From NCBI RefSeq assembly GCF_001522545.3, contig NC_031799.1:41280001-41344000 (forward strand): a stretch of DNA of 64,000 bases, read 5' to 3'. This document shows positions 47,701 through 60,800 of the stretch, piece after piece. Under the pieces are notes generated by a model. That model did not search any database and had not been told where the DNA came from. It saw nothing but the letters and a program-made list of their open reading frames with translations. The DNA comes from Parus major (Eukaryota > Chordata > Aves > Passeriformes > Paridae). The number at the start of each line of letters is the position of its first letter. The stretch's first letter is position 1. The position numbers and the translations under genes are program-made.

Positions 47701-50229
47701 TGAATATTTTAAACACAAAAAGAAGTATTTTGAAAATGTTCTTTTCATGAACAAACACATATGCTGCTAATGTGTACAACAATGTCCTTACTGATACTCT
47801 TGAGATAGTGCTGCCAATATTGTGGAAAGTAGAAACATGTAACAGCATTCATTTTCAATATTGGACTGGAAAAAAAGTCACTGGAAAGCCCTCAAGAATG
47901 TGAAAATGTGCCATTTTTTGAAGTGTATAGTATGCATTTAGAAAGTGGGAACTGCTAGGAGTATCACTGAAAAGAAAAATAAAAAAAAGAGAGATGAGTC
48001 CTAGCTTCCCTCTTCCTATGACTGAGTAACAGACATGATCAGTAGGAAATCTGGAGCACGCCGCATAAAAACGCTAGAGAAGGAAAGCCAGCAGGTGCTC
48101 TAAGTGACTGAGATGGCAAGGCACACCTTACACCCACATTAATTTGAAAGGAAGGTGGAGATGACATGCAGGTAGGAAGATCAGCAATTTCTCATGGCCA
48201 ACAGCACAGGAGGGAGACAAGCGACAAGTCATTGCCATTGGGAAGTGTTTCAGTACAGTGAAATAAGCTCACCACACTAAGTTATACTTTACAGCACCTT
48301 GCTCAGAAATTGCCAAGGACCTAAAGCAGGGTTTGACATGTGTACTTACTCAGAGCTGCCTCACTGTTGACTTTTGAATCACTATGATTAAAGTAGACAG
48401 GCCAATAATTTGGAGGATTTTGGTGTGAAGTGAGGATTTCTTCTGAAGTGAGATCAGTTTTACTGGAAGGGGCCCAAAGATACTTAATGTCCAGAGGCTT
48501 TCCTGGTCTGCAGCAACTGAAGCAACTGCTGGCAGGATCTTGTCTAAAGCCCCAGCAATGAATTTTTTGTGACAGAGAAGCAAACAAACAACTCCCCCCA
48601 ACACCTTTTCACACTTTCCCTTTAAACAGTTTTCTGTCCATGTGGATATGAGCAATCTTATCTCCAAAACAAAAGTGACTTGCATAAAAGTTTCCCAAAT
48701 GACAGAATTAACACAAACCTCATTCAGTTAGTCATCTAAATGAGATTACTCAAAAATGATAATAAAAGTCACAAAATTCACTGCCTGGTCTCCAGCAGAG
48801 CCAAGACAAGGGAAAGTCAAAATTCTTACTCAGTCTTTTCAATATGACCGAACAGTATTTACTTCTACTTTTCTAGTCATCTACTTTTCTGCTCCATTCG
48901 TCATACTCCAAGGTGAGAAATGTGTACAGAAACCAGTGGGGTGGGGGTTTTTGGCAGTCATTTCTTAAACACAGTTGGGACTCGGTCTTGCCATTTAATC
49001 TTTATTCACATTAGTCATCCCACTGACTTTGATGATTTACATTTGTGATTAATCCTGACTTAAATTACAGCACTAAATCTTTAAGAAATATATCCCTCTT
49101 GATTTACCAAGATGTTTGGAAATCTGTGTGCTTGACCACTGCAGGCAGAAAGACACTGGGGACAGATATTTTTCTATGATGTTGTGTTTTAAGATAGGAC
49201 ACTGAAAGCAAACATCTCACGATGGGTTTTTACAGCCACAATAACAACTAAGAATAGTAAAATGCATATTAACATACTGAGCAGTTGGCTCTCCTATGAC
49301 AGTAATTATCAGTGAGTCATTTGGTGAAGCCACTATACTTTACAAAATAGTTGCAAATGTGTTCTATTGAAGAAAAAATGGAATAGTAAACTTAAAGACA
49401 AGAAGAACTATAAAAAGTTTGTCACACAGCAGTGACTATCAGAAGGACAAGAAGAAGCCTTTGTTCTCTGCAGGGAATGATTCTTCTACTGTTTTATGGT
49501 TATTGTACACTATAGCTGTGCAGGCACTGAAGAGGTTAATTATAGCCTGATTAAGAAGAATGGAGCCTAATTCTTAGTCCTAGACCCTTTCTCTCAGGGA
49601 CTTTAAAGAGTCTGCAAAACCCTTATCACAGATCACCAAGAAGCATGCTCTTGGCTGTTCAACAGCTATTGTTGTGTGGTCCTCACCATTTAAAGACTGG
49701 CAGATGGCTTAATTCAAGGTTTTGCTCCTGAATTCTCTGCTCTGCTGCTTGGTAACACATGAGGATGATGAAAGATTACATTGCCGTAATTCTTTTTCAC
49801 TCTCAACATGCTCAGGTGGCTAAAGATTTTCATTCTATGAATACAGAAGGCAAGTATCTTTCTTGCCAATGAGTTCAACTGGGATCTAGAGATGTGGGAA
49901 ACTGGGACTGCTACTGCTCAGATCCAGAGCAGGGCTTTGTCTGATAGGCATTTGGAGAAATCTCTACCAACCACTGCTGGTATAAACCTCTTTTGCACTG
50001 GTGGCTTCTTACCTTCTGAGCTGCAGGCCTGTAAATCTGGCATCCAGAAGGGTGGGCAGAAAGTGGCCTAATATGCAGGAAAAGACACAAAGAGTGAAAG
50101 TGAGCTTGCCTTTTATAGCATATCCATCAAGACACTCACCATGGGAGAAGGGTATCTATGTTTCATTACTTACTGGACAGTTTATGTATTGAGCTGGATG
50201 GACCCTGCCCTGAAGAATGTCCTGTGTTA
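44701..50229. other. Upstream intergenic stretch, no gene seen
   Basis: AT-rich DNA upstream of NFIL3. The longest ORF (45300-45677, 125 codons, +) has no recognisable domain and is judged a chance ORF. Two small features are notable: a TTCnnGAA array at 45816-45840 and an imperfect 24-bp tandem repeat around 46212-46258. By synteny with human the next gene beyond would be ROR2, but no exon is visible. Confidence 0.55.
45816..45840. promoter_or_regulatory. Triple TTCnnGAA array (HSF-like)
   Basis: Three inverted pairs occur in 25 bp: TTCTTGAA (45816-45823), TTCTAGAA (45825-45832) and TTCTAGAA (45833-45840). The last two form a perfect 16-bp palindrome. Each pair has the spacing of a heat-shock element dimer, but spacing between pairs is 1 and 0 bp rather than 2, so it is not a canonical continuous HSE. 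Confidence 0.35.
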
Positions 50230-50249
50230 ACCTGTGGTAATAAGGAGTC

Positions 50250-50284
50250 ATCATGGATCTTGAACCATGGATTCATACAATGGT
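50250..50284 (-). mobile_element. CR1 tail, outer part (split by LTR)
   Basis: The sequence 'gaaccatggattcatacaatggt' resembles the reverse complement of the CR1 terminal repeat (about 'gaatcatagaatcatagaatggt'). It continues on the other side of the LTR at 51393, so the LTR inserted into a CR1 3' end. Confidence 0.65.
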
Positions 50285-51392
50285 ATTGTGGGTGACCCTG
50301 ACTGGATGCCAGGCACACGCTGAAGCCCCCTCTGCCTCTATCACTCCCCCCTGCAATGGGGCATGGGAAAGAAAGTATAACAAAGGATTCATGGGTTGAG
50401 ATAAGGATCGAGAGAGATCACTCATCATGTGATGAGTGAACTCAAAACTCAGTTTGGGGATAATAATTGAATTTATTGCTAAAAAAGTCAGAGCAGGATA
50501 ATGAAAAGTAAAATAAATCTTCCCTCCACTGCTCCTAATTCCCAGCTCTACTTCCTCTCTCTCAGTGACATTGGGGACAGAGAGATGGGGAATGGGAGTT
50601 ACAGTCAGTACACCACATGATGTTCCTACTGCTTCTCAGTGAGAAGAGTCCTTCTCCTGCTCCATTGTGGGATCCCTCCCACAGGAGATAGTCCTCCATC
50701 AGCTTCTCCAGTGTGATTCCATCCCACAGTTCTCCACAACTGTGGAGAACTCCACAAACTGCTGCAACATGGGTCACTCTTCCACAGGGTGCAGTCCTGC
50801 AGGCACAGCCTGCTCTGGTATGAGTCCCCCACAGGGTCACAAGTCCTGCCAGGAGATCTGTTCCTTCTAGCCTGGGCTCCTCTTTCCACAGCTCTGCAGA
50901 CCCCTGCCAGGAGCCTGTTCCAGCACTGGCACCAGCTCCTGGGCCTCCCAAGAGGTCACAGCCTCCTCTCAGACATCCACCTGCTCCAGTCTGGGGCTCC
51001 TCCATGGGCTGTGGGTGAATCTCTGCATCCCCACGGATGTCCACGGCTGTAGGGCACAGCTGCTTCAACATGGGCTGCACCAGGGGCTGCAGGGGAATCT
51101 CAGCTCCAGCACCTGAGCACCCCCTGCTCTCATTTTCTACTGGGCTCAGTGTCTATAGAGTTATTCCTCTCAGGTATTCTTTGGTGCCAATTACATCTGC
51201 ACATTAAGGGGTTTTTTACATCTTAAATATGTTATCACATATGCCTTGCCATCATTCTTGACTGGTTTGGTCCTGCCAGTCTGTCCTGGAACTGGCTGAG
51301 TCTGGCTCTATCTGACATGGGGGAAGCTTCTGGCAGCACCTCACAGAAACCACCCCCAAAGCCCCAAAACCTAACCACACGAGCCCAACACA
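50285..51392 (-). mobile_element. Solo LTR of a passerine endogenous retrovirus
   Basis: About 1.1 kb on the - strand, starting TGTGTTGGG at 51392 and ending near CCCACAAT at 50285. An AATAAA lies at about 50471 (seen as TTTATT on +), leaving a U5-like part of about 180 bp. The middle holds the repeated 'ctccac/gtgggtc...cctgcagg' GC-rich wording that I associate with abundant songbird ERVL-type LTRs. The 6-bp AATGGT flanks both ends (50279-50284 and 51393-51398), a clean target-site duplication. No internal retroviral genes are present. The short ORFs within (such as 50562-51080) are chance. Confidence 0.85.
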
Positions 51393-51470
51393 AATGGTTT
51401 GAGCTGGAAGGGACCATAAGTATCATCTAGGTCCAACCCTCAAGCATTTGTCTGAACATGTCTTGAACCA
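51393..51470 (-). mobile_element. CR1 tail, inner part (split by LTR)
   Basis: 'aatggtttgagctggaaggga' followed by 'ccataagtatcatctaggtcc' is the reverse complement of the standard CR1 3' end. The 3' terminal repeat is found on the far side of the LTR at 50250-50284. Confidence 0.8.
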
Positions 51471-54400
51471 CCCTTATTCCTTCATAGATCACTACATGGA
51501 AAAACCTACTAACTAGCCAGCTAACAAACAGTTCTCTAAAAATAAGTATGATAGAGACTTACACAATAATGTATACACAGTTTTCTTCATTGTGTTTCAT
51601 GCAGGAAACAAATGTCAAATGCAAAAAATAGTTGAACATAGCAAGAGAGCAGGATATGCAGAATATGTGGTCCAGTGAAGTCATTCAACCTCAGCAATTT
51701 TTAAACAAAGATATTTCAGAGGTCTCACTAATGTCTCAATGCCTATGTCTTTCCTTTAGATAGGAAATGGAAATATAGCGTGTTAATCTATTTCAAATAT
51801 CATACTCTCATTCTTCATGCATAAACACCAGTACCTCAAGAATATTCAGTACAAATCTCTTATGTTAGAACAGATAGACAAGGATAAAATTTATACGAAA
51901 TTAAACTGGAACTGGAGAGAAGGAAATCCTGATTTAGTGTTGCATATACTGATGTGGTTGCAACACTTGAAAGTTAAAAGTATCTTCTCTTCTAGAAAAA
52001 TTAATTCATTTATGACTTCATACCTGTGGCTAGCAAGAGTAATATGTGGAAAGAAAACACACAAGAAAACATTGAATTTGACTGTAATCTTGCTTTTACA
52101 TTGAGCTGTCTTTAACACAGGACAAAGGTTGGAAATAGTACACTAAGTTGAGTAATGGTTCAAAATGTCTGCAGTGTTAGTGGCAAGCTAGACTTACCTA
52201 GTACTGTTAGTGAAATGTTTTTACATTAGAGCAACTATAAAGTTCTTTGAATTAGGTCTAAAAGCTGAGCTATAGCACAGTCAAGAAGGAATGAGGCGAC
52301 AAACTGAAGGGATGGAAGTGTTTTTTCCCTGCCATCCCATTATTGCTGCCTGCACGTGGCACACACCATTGCAATCCACACAACCTCCCCACGGAACCTG
52401 GCAGAATATTTTCTTTATGTCTGCTAGTGGTGACACATCCTGGAGAAAAAATTCCTTGAGATTTGTTGTTAGTTTCTGAGGTGCCTTTCCTCATGTTCAA
52501 ACAGAGGAGACACCAGAAAGGGAGAATGAGCTGGGAAGTATTGGTGTTTGTCCAGGGGCAGAAGCTGTTGTAGCCACATTGATTTGAGTTGAGGTGTGAA
52601 ATATTTCTGTGAACTTCTTACTGAGCAGCGAGACAGCTGTGGTCCAGAATTAAGTCAAGGGAACCAGACTTCCACTGCTGATGGTGAAGAGTACAAAAGG
52701 ATCTAGAAACTCAGTCTCTCAAATGTCCCCAGAAAAAAAGGTGAGGAAAATGAGCGATCAGCAAAACAAGACTTCCTGAAAATATTTAAGTGAGCAAGCA
52801 TGGAAAGAGAAAAAGATTATTCCTTTATCTAGGTCAAGTCCCAAATGCTGTCCATGCAATTTGTGAAAATAAGCATAGAATTTGCCTCCATAATCCCTAC
52901 AAGTTCTAAGGACAGTGATTTTACTTGCATTTGGCTCCAACCACATTTGAGAAGTAAAATGTTATTGCCTTGGTACTAATAGTCTTCTCAAACATGAGCT
53001 TTTTCTCTTTTAAAATGAGTATATTTCTAGAAGGCACAACACACACTACCTTAAGCTGTGGGAGCTTAGGAACACTGTTTTGTTACAAACATCAACTGAG
53101 TGGTAGTTGATGCAGCTGTACTCCTGCCCTATGTACCTGAGCTAAATTCTGCTTCAGCTAATTAGCCGTGAAAGAACATCGTCGTCGTCAAGTCTCAGAA
53201 GAGTAAGCATGGACAATTCCTTCCAGACTGACATATTCTTCTCTAACACAAAGCTGTTTTAGTTTTCTGTCAACAATTCTCATGGAGATGAATTGGTGTT
53301 AGTTATGCCCAGTGCCCAGTAACAGGAATGCCATAAAATGGTCAAGAACACTTGTCATCTAAGGCCTCAATTTGCCATTTTTGTTTACTGTTCCTCTATT
53401 ATTCTTAGAATAGAATATATTGCCTCATACACAGAAAGAGAACAATAACACCTACTAAAAAGATCGTTTAAAGAAGTGTTTAGCAAGACCATTTTCTCAG
53501 CCACAGGGTCCCAGCATCCATTCCTATCCCAGGCTATAGGTAACATGTTCACACAGCTTGTGAACTAGCTTTCAACAGAAAATTTGAGGTCAAACAAACA
53601 ACAGATGATGGGGAGATGTGTAGTTTGAGAACTGATGGAAGCACACTGATACTCACCAGTTTTTGTAGAGGTCCTTTAAGCTCTCTTCCATTACAGGACA
53701 AAAGCACATCCTTTAAAGGATGAAGAGGAGCGTAAGAGACTCCAAAGTTGCAAGTGAAGATAGATTACCACTGTGACTACCACCTTACCAAATGTATTTC
53801 CTATTCCCTTTGCATTTCTGAGTTGTTATTGAATAAAAATGAAACAAAGCAAAAAACAAAATACAAAATTAAAAAAAACCCTGAAGAACAACAAAACCAA
53901 ACAACCAAAAATCCTGAACCAAACCAAAATAAAAAACAAATTAAAAAAACCCAAACCAAAACAAACAAAAAACAAAACAAAAAAACAAACAACAACAACA
54001 AAAAACCATAAAAAACACCCCACAGAACAAAACAAAACAAAATAAGCCAAGTAGGACAGCTTGCTTGAATTTCCACTGAACCTCTGGATGGTTCCTGGGA
54101 CAATCACAGATCTGTGAACATGGTGAGTGCTCTGCTGCTGGAAAGAACTTGCTCGACTATCCACATGCACGAAGTCACTCTGCAGTACACATCAGTAAAC
54201 TGGGCTTGGTACAAGTACACCATATGACAGAAAAAGGACTCTGCCACTCCACCCACTCCAGTAATGGACAGAGTTAAACCAAACCTAGAGAGGAAAAAAG
54301 GTCAAAACACTTCTTTACATGCACAGGCACTTTAATTGATAGAGGTCTCCTAGTAATTGAGCTAATTTAGTGCTCACTTTCTCAATGGGTATTGGATCCA

Positions 54401-55745
54401 GAACAGAAACTCCCCCAAAAGAGGGTCAGTTGCAGGTCTGCTCACTAATTAGAGCAGAAGGAAATGGGTGTTTTGCTGTCCTTCATGCAGCCTCACTCCT
54501 CCTCACCCTTCATTTACTGCTCCTAGGACTCCTAGGACTTATAACAGTACTCCTAGTCAAATGTATCTTTCTTGCCCTTCTCAGGGCAGGCAGCTGTGGG
54601 CTTGCCTGCCTTTAAGGTTGGTGACCATTGTAGCTTTGTAATGAGCAGCCTGCAAGCCCAGGGTCACCCAGCTCTGAGATACTTGATTCAATGGGCTGCC
54701 CTAGCACTGGGAAATCTGAAGGTCTCGCATTTTTTTTCTCCCCAGCAGACTGCTGGGCAGACTGCTAAGGAGCTAGGTTGGCAAGCTGGTGTGAAACTGG
54801 GCAGGCTTTTGACTGAAACCTGCCTGGCAGGCGAGTTTGGAAATGTGCCTGTGTTTTGTCAGAAGATTTGTTAAAACAGACACATTCCCACAGAATGTTC
54901 TGATTTTGATTAATCAGCATTTCACGGTGGGTAAAGTGTTCCTCTGGAAGATTCCTGACCATCTTTGCAGACAATAAGCTGCATATTTGCAACACTCCCA
55001 ATTGCAATGATCCTTTAGTGTCCTCCACTCAAAATGCTCGTGCTGGTGATAGTCTGAGTGCTTCCCTGCAGGAATACTAAACTCCATGTCTGTCATGAAC
55101 AAGGGCAGGGTGGGACACAGGCAAGGACTCCAGGCTTGGGTTGTTTGATATTAGAGCAATATTTTGCAGGCAAAGAGAGAGGAAATGTCCTTCCCATGAC
55201 TAAAGTACCTCACAAATATTCATAAATACAAATTGCATTGCTCAGGTTAGTTCATCTCACACAAACCTGCTCCCAGTTTGCAAATTAATATTATGAATTA
55301 CAGGCAGTAGAACTGCTGAATTAGAAAAACAAAGAAAATATGCAGGTTAAAGAAAAGAAACTCATACCATTCTTGACTCTTCCTTTTGTGTTATTGCTTC
55401 ACATTACCACCCTGCCTTTTCACCCAACCCCTGCCCTCCCTCTCCTTCAGTGTGTCTGGTATACATTTTAAAAGTCAATGTTATTTGTTTTCATCTTTGT
55501 CTTTTGGAGAATAACAAGTTCTGCTTGCTCTGACAAACTGAACTTATTCTCAGGCCCTTCATTTCAAACCAGGATTTGAGATTTGACACACAGAAAACCC
55601 AGAGGTGTAGAAGCCTGTCACACTTATTTTTGATTTTGGTTTAACTGATTCATTTATTTTAAGATATTGTAGAGAATGTAATGACTCTACTGCACTTTTA
55701 TACATCTGTGAGTCATGAGATAGCCTGGTCTAAGAGAAGGTCAAG
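51471..55745. other. Intergenic stretch, no gene seen
   Basis: Mostly AT-rich. ORFs such as 54370-54615, with a leucine-rich hydrophobic run, are not recognisable and lack gene context. Contains the A/CA-rich tract listed separately. Confidence 0.55.
53831..54045 (+). repeat. A-rich / CAAA low-complexity tract
   Basis: About 215 bp almost entirely of A and C ('aaacaaaacaaaaaaacaaac' style), with very few G or T bases. This strand asymmetry is marked. The ORFs across it, lysine/asparagine-rich on + and phenylalanine-rich on -, are artefacts of composition. Confidence 0.9.
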
Positions 55746-56300
55746 TGTTGGGGGTTAGGGGTCCTTCCTTTTGTTCCTTCTCAGGTACAGAACTTTTCCC
55801 ATTATTTTCGGGGGAACCTCACTGCTGGTACTTATTGGGTGCTTGACAAGACAAAGAGTTTTGCTGGGCCCAGGGGGAAGGGGGGCATGTAAAAGGGAGG
55901 ATGGAGGCAACTGCTGGAGGGCTCGCTTCTTCGGGCTCACCAGCCCAGGATCTCAGCTCATCCCTGCTGTTTCCAGCCGACTGTTCCTCGGAGCCCTGCA
56001 GGAGCACCGGGACTGACTGCCCGAGGGGTTTGTGAAAACAAAGCCTCTCCTCCATCCCATCTCAGCCGAGAAAGCTGTCCCGGGGTCCCTGGTTCTGTTT
56101 TCTTGCTAATGCTGTAGTTATTGTTGTTTGTTTGCATCGTTATGCATACTAGTGAAGAACTGTTGTTCCTATCCCCAGATCTCTGCCTGAGAGCCCCTTG
56201 ATTTCAAATTTATAATAGTTCAGAGGGAGAAGGTTTGCATTTTCATTCCAAGGGATGCTCATGCCCTCCCTAGCAGACACCTGTCTTCTAAACCAAGGCA
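55746..56300. mobile_element. Solo LTR with near-perfect target-site duplication
   Basis: Begins TGTTGGGG at 55746 and ends AACCAAGGCA at 56300, about 555 bp. The wording (for example 'ttgggtgcttgacaagac' near 55834 and 'tttataatagttcagaggg' near 56209) matches LTRs I know from songbird ERVs. The flanks TCAAG (55741-55745) and CCAAG (56301-56305) form a 5-bp target-site duplication with one mismatch. It is GC-richer than its surroundings and has no internal viral sequence. Confidence 0.8.
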
Positions 56301-57734
56301 CCAAGTCACAAAGTTCACATACAGATATTGATTTTCTGAAATCAGGGCAAGTTCAGAGTTGAGGGTTTGGGCTTGGACCATCTCAGGAACATACAAGGTT
56401 TCAGTTCTGGTCTATTTAGTTGTGGAATATTTGTTTTTCCTTTCACTTCCATTCCTACCACTTTGGATTTTATTTCAGTGATTGTGTTTGCCATGTTTAG
56501 AAAAATTAACAAAAAACTCATCATTATTACATTAACCTTCTGCTAGGATTAGAAGGAAGAAGGAAGAGAAATGTTCCACTGAATGACAATAATATTTCCC
56601 ACACTTGCAGTCATCTATGGCTAACTAGTTGTCAGTAATATCTGAGTGATTCAGGGATAATATCAATGGCAGTGACAAACTCCCTAATGGATTTCATGAC
56701 CAAGGACTTTCAGGCTCTTATTTTTGAGGTCAAAAATTTTGGGTGAAGTGAGGAAGCTATTAGTTTGACAATTAAAATATATATCTGAAAGGAAACATTT
56801 ATAATATAAAGCCTTTCTTAATGTAGAAGTTTGCTCCTGTTTCTGAAGACTATCAATCTCAGGGCTTTCTCATCTTCTCTACTGATATTAGCTAACATAT
56901 GGCATTTTATCCCTGGTTCATCAGTGCTTATCTTGTACTTCAAATTCATCAGACCAATTTTTTGATGCAGGGGTAATTTTTCTCTGGTTGTCTCTAGTTT
57001 TTGTTTTCTTCAGCTCTTGCTAATCTCTTGCTACAGAATACAAATCTACCATACAATGTGGAAGTGTTGCTAGCTCTTTGACCTATTTAATTTTCTGTAT
57101 GTTGCTATGTAATACTCTCTGCAGTCCTTTCTCTTAAAAATCAGACACTTGCATGCATACTTTTGAAACATGGAATGAACATCTTCAGGCTAAAAATCTT
57201 CTTCATTTGTTCTGTCACAAGTTGGTGGAAAATACGTTTTAAGGCAATATAAACCTTGCCCTTACACAAGAAGGAAAACAGTGGTAAATAGAAGTTTAAG
57301 AGGAAGAAGTGAAAGGGTGTGGAATAACATTTTGAAACACACTTGGATGTTAAAATCAAGAGAACAGTTGATTCTGATAACTCAAATAAAATTTAGTTTA
57401 GTAAAGGGCTAAGTAACATGTTATGCTTGATATTTAGCATTAATAGAAAAAATACCAACTTGGTTTGTTGGTTAAAGGCGGCAGCATAAGGTTGCTAGAT
57501 ACATGAGAGACTATAAGCATGAAGATTGATGTCTGTAGCAATTACATGGCATCAATGTGCAGATTGTGACTCTAAAAGAAATGTACTTTGAAGCAAACAA
57601 TCATACTACGGACTAATATGATCAGTGGGTTGATGGCCTGTAGTGGTGGATCAGTGATTGATGGATCAAGAGCCCAATGGGAAAAGGAGGCAGGACATCT
57701 TCATCCACCATAGATGACACAGCCAAGAGGTAAT

Positions 57735-57800
57735 CTTACAAAAACAAAAATAAAAATTAAAAAAATAAAAATAATAATCCAAAAATAATAATAAATTAGA
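57735..57800 (+). repeat. A/AAT-rich simple repeat
   Basis: A run of AAAAT, AAT and A units ('aaaaataaaaataataat'). It could be the remnant of a retro-poly(A) tail or a simple microsatellite. Confidence 0.8.
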
Positions 57801-60800
57801 GGAATTAGGAAAGTGATAAAGTGAAGTAGCAAAACAAGGAAGGAGGTGTAGGAGAAGAATGAGTAAACAGAGATTAGGGAGGTCAGTTAAGATGTCAGGA
57901 GCAAACTGGATGCATGGATTATTGAGGTTGGGCTCAATGACATTTACTAATGCCACTACTTTGGGTAAGCTGCAGAATACAGAATTCGACTGTGAGAAAC
58001 AGTCCAGTCTTCAGAAGGCAGGAGGAGTCTGGCATAAAAATTTCAAAGACATGGTACAGGACACCTATATGTTACCAAACACTGGCCAAGCATGGGCTGT
58101 GGGTGTTTATTGTAACATCTAACCTCAGATGACAGGACACAATAATCTAGTTCTCAGTTAAATTTTCTCAGTATGGAACTGAGATATTCTTTACATGTTC
58201 TCTCTTCACAGATATGTTTCATGACTTAAATTGACACAGTTTATTCCAATCAAAAATTCTGCCTAAATATCCGTCTATAATTTGAAAAAAATTAGCCATA
58301 GTCATTCTGAAAAAAATAAAAAGCCCCAAACACTTTAGTAATAAACCGTAACACTGGATGTAGAAATATAATTTGTTATATTATTGTTTTATTTCAACTT
58401 GAAGATTAACAGAAGCATAGAATAATTTTTGCTGCCATTTTGTTCAACCTCTCTCCTTATTTCTCTATTTGCAATAAATAAAAATAAATCTATTCTCATC
58501 AATAAGCCCCAAATATTTCTCACACAACAGTTTTCTGCAGAAAACTAAACAAACTACCAGTGTTGACACTTCTGCCCTCACTACCAACCAAGCCAATATT
58601 TAACTGACTGTTCCTATGGAGTTTTTTTTTCTGAACCTTGTTCTACACAGAATGCAGCAGCATGAGAGAAAGAGGGTCTTATGTTCCTCTTTGCAGAATC
58701 TGATGGCTCAGAAGTACACATTACAGAAATCTTCCTTTTTGCAGAAGGTACAAATCTTTTTGACAAGGGTATGGCCAGGTACTCCACGGATTGATTCATC
58801 ATCTCTTATGCAGGAACATGCTCTGCTACTCTTTGGCTCACTCTCACCCTTTTTGAGCACAGAAGAACACCTCTCATGCTTGTCAGCAGTTTTTATTTGA
58901 CTCCTGGCCTCTACAGAGCAACAACCTCACCTTCTCAATGGAAGAAATGAGGGCAGGCTCCTCTATATCACAGCATATGCCAAGGATGCCTCACAGCTAA
59001 AAAGAGCAAAAATTACTTTTTTGAGGTTTGCACACTTTTCATGGTCAAATAAAGCCCATGAAAGCAAACTTTATGTAAATTGGATGGGGTTTTAACTGCA
59101 CTCTACATGCCTACCTTCAGACACATTGTGTCCATGTAATAATGCCAGTTTTCACGCTTCAGATGCTAACAGGGATTTATGCAGTGGCCACTGCACCAGC
59201 ACAGTGTTTTCTACTCCCTCAAACATGGCTAAAACCAAACAGAAGTGCTCCATGTTACTGCTTGAAATGGCCACACTGCACATAGGATCATGTCTCTCAC
59301 AGCTGAAAATTTTGTGTGTTCACTGCTGGCTTTGCGCTGAGCAGGTTGGTGTTTCACAGCAGAGCAGAGTGAGCTCAAATTTCCCATTGTGAAGCACCAC
59401 AGCTTTTATTACAGGCTCACTAGAGCAGATGCTGTGTGGGTTGCACTGCCATAAAATAGTTCTTGATTTTTGTTACCTCACTGCTAGTAAGTTGTTCGTT
59501 TTTACAGTAGCTGGACTTTGGAACAGAGCCAATTTGGTGTTAGTACTTTCTTTTCAGGAAACAAGTTTTCTTGCTTCTTTCATTTTCTATCTGATATCCC
59601 TTATCCCAAATTCAATGTCTACTCATATTTTTGATGTGTCTGCAGGTGCTCTGTTTATGGTTATTGTCATGGCTCACCAGCAGAGTTTTCAGGGAAAGGG
59701 ACTGTCAAGAAACACGATGCTTGTCCAGTCATCATATAAATATTAGTATGCTGCTCCAAACTGGAGGGAACTACTAGTGTACAGCTTCCTGTCAGGTTCA
59801 CATCAAAGTCTGCAATGTCTGGAAATCCAGTTCTTGACTTGAGGAGTGAAGCAGATTAGCCTCTGACTCATAGCTAGAAAAACCTCTGTAGAACCTAGGG
59901 CCAGAAACATGTGTTCCCTGGCAGATTCTTTGTCTGACATATTTCTATTTCCTGTCTCTTTATACAGCACATGCATAGTTTTGAATAACAGGGGTTTAAG
60001 ACCATTTAAAAATTTTTATTTGCTCTCTAGAGTAGTATCAGGTGTGTATTTCCATTTCCAGTCTCTGTTTAAGTATCTGATCATCACGCATGCACAGATG
60101 CCAACAGTTTCTATTTCCTTTTGCAAGATGCTTAAACAAATCAGGTCATTACCAGCCGTCTGTGCTTGTTGCTGAAGCTGCAGTAACATAAATGAACATT
60201 ACCAGCAAAAAAACTCCAAGAAAAAGGTTTATCTTTGTCAAGGACTGACATATGTTTCTTAAAATCATACAGGATTCACTTTCAAAGCATTTTGCTGCTG
60301 TTACTGAGCAGTATCAGAGTTGCTACTGCACTGACTAAGCTCAACCTTGTACTCAGTCCAGTTTTATGAGGATGCCCACACTGGCATGTGCAAGGAGAGC
60401 TAGCCAGAAGACTTTTATTTCCTGAAGCCCGAGGTGCATGCAGAGCCTGAGTAGTGTGCAGGGCTGGGGTCAAATAGCTTCCTGCCCAGTGCCACACTGT
60501 GGGTAGGACGTGGCGTGTCAGGCACACAGCGGGATGGGATGTCGCCAAGCAGCAGCCTCAGCACGACTCTCTATTTTAATGAGGCACATCCCAGGCAGTA
60601 TTAAGCACTGCAAGGAGATGCCCAGCTAGGAAAAGCCAGTCTGTGGTCCTCACCACTGAGTTGGAGTTACTGAATCCTGAAGAGTCACTTATACCACTCT
60701 CCCCAGTTTACTTCTTCATCAGTTTGCTTAGCTTCTTCATTCTTCCAGTTATCTTTCCTCCTTGACCCTCAGCAAAGTCTTTGAAGAATAAGGATTATTA

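Noticed and set aside
50562..51080. 172-codon - strand ORF
   Set aside because: Lies wholly inside the solo LTR and has no viral or cellular domain.
53748..54170. Lys/Asn-rich and Phe-rich ORFs
   Set aside because: Purely the translation of the A/C low-complexity tract on both strands.
54370..54615. Leucine-rich hydrophobic ORF resembling a membrane segment
   Set aside because: It arises from CTC/CTA-rich sequence. No homologue is recognised and there are no neighbouring exons.
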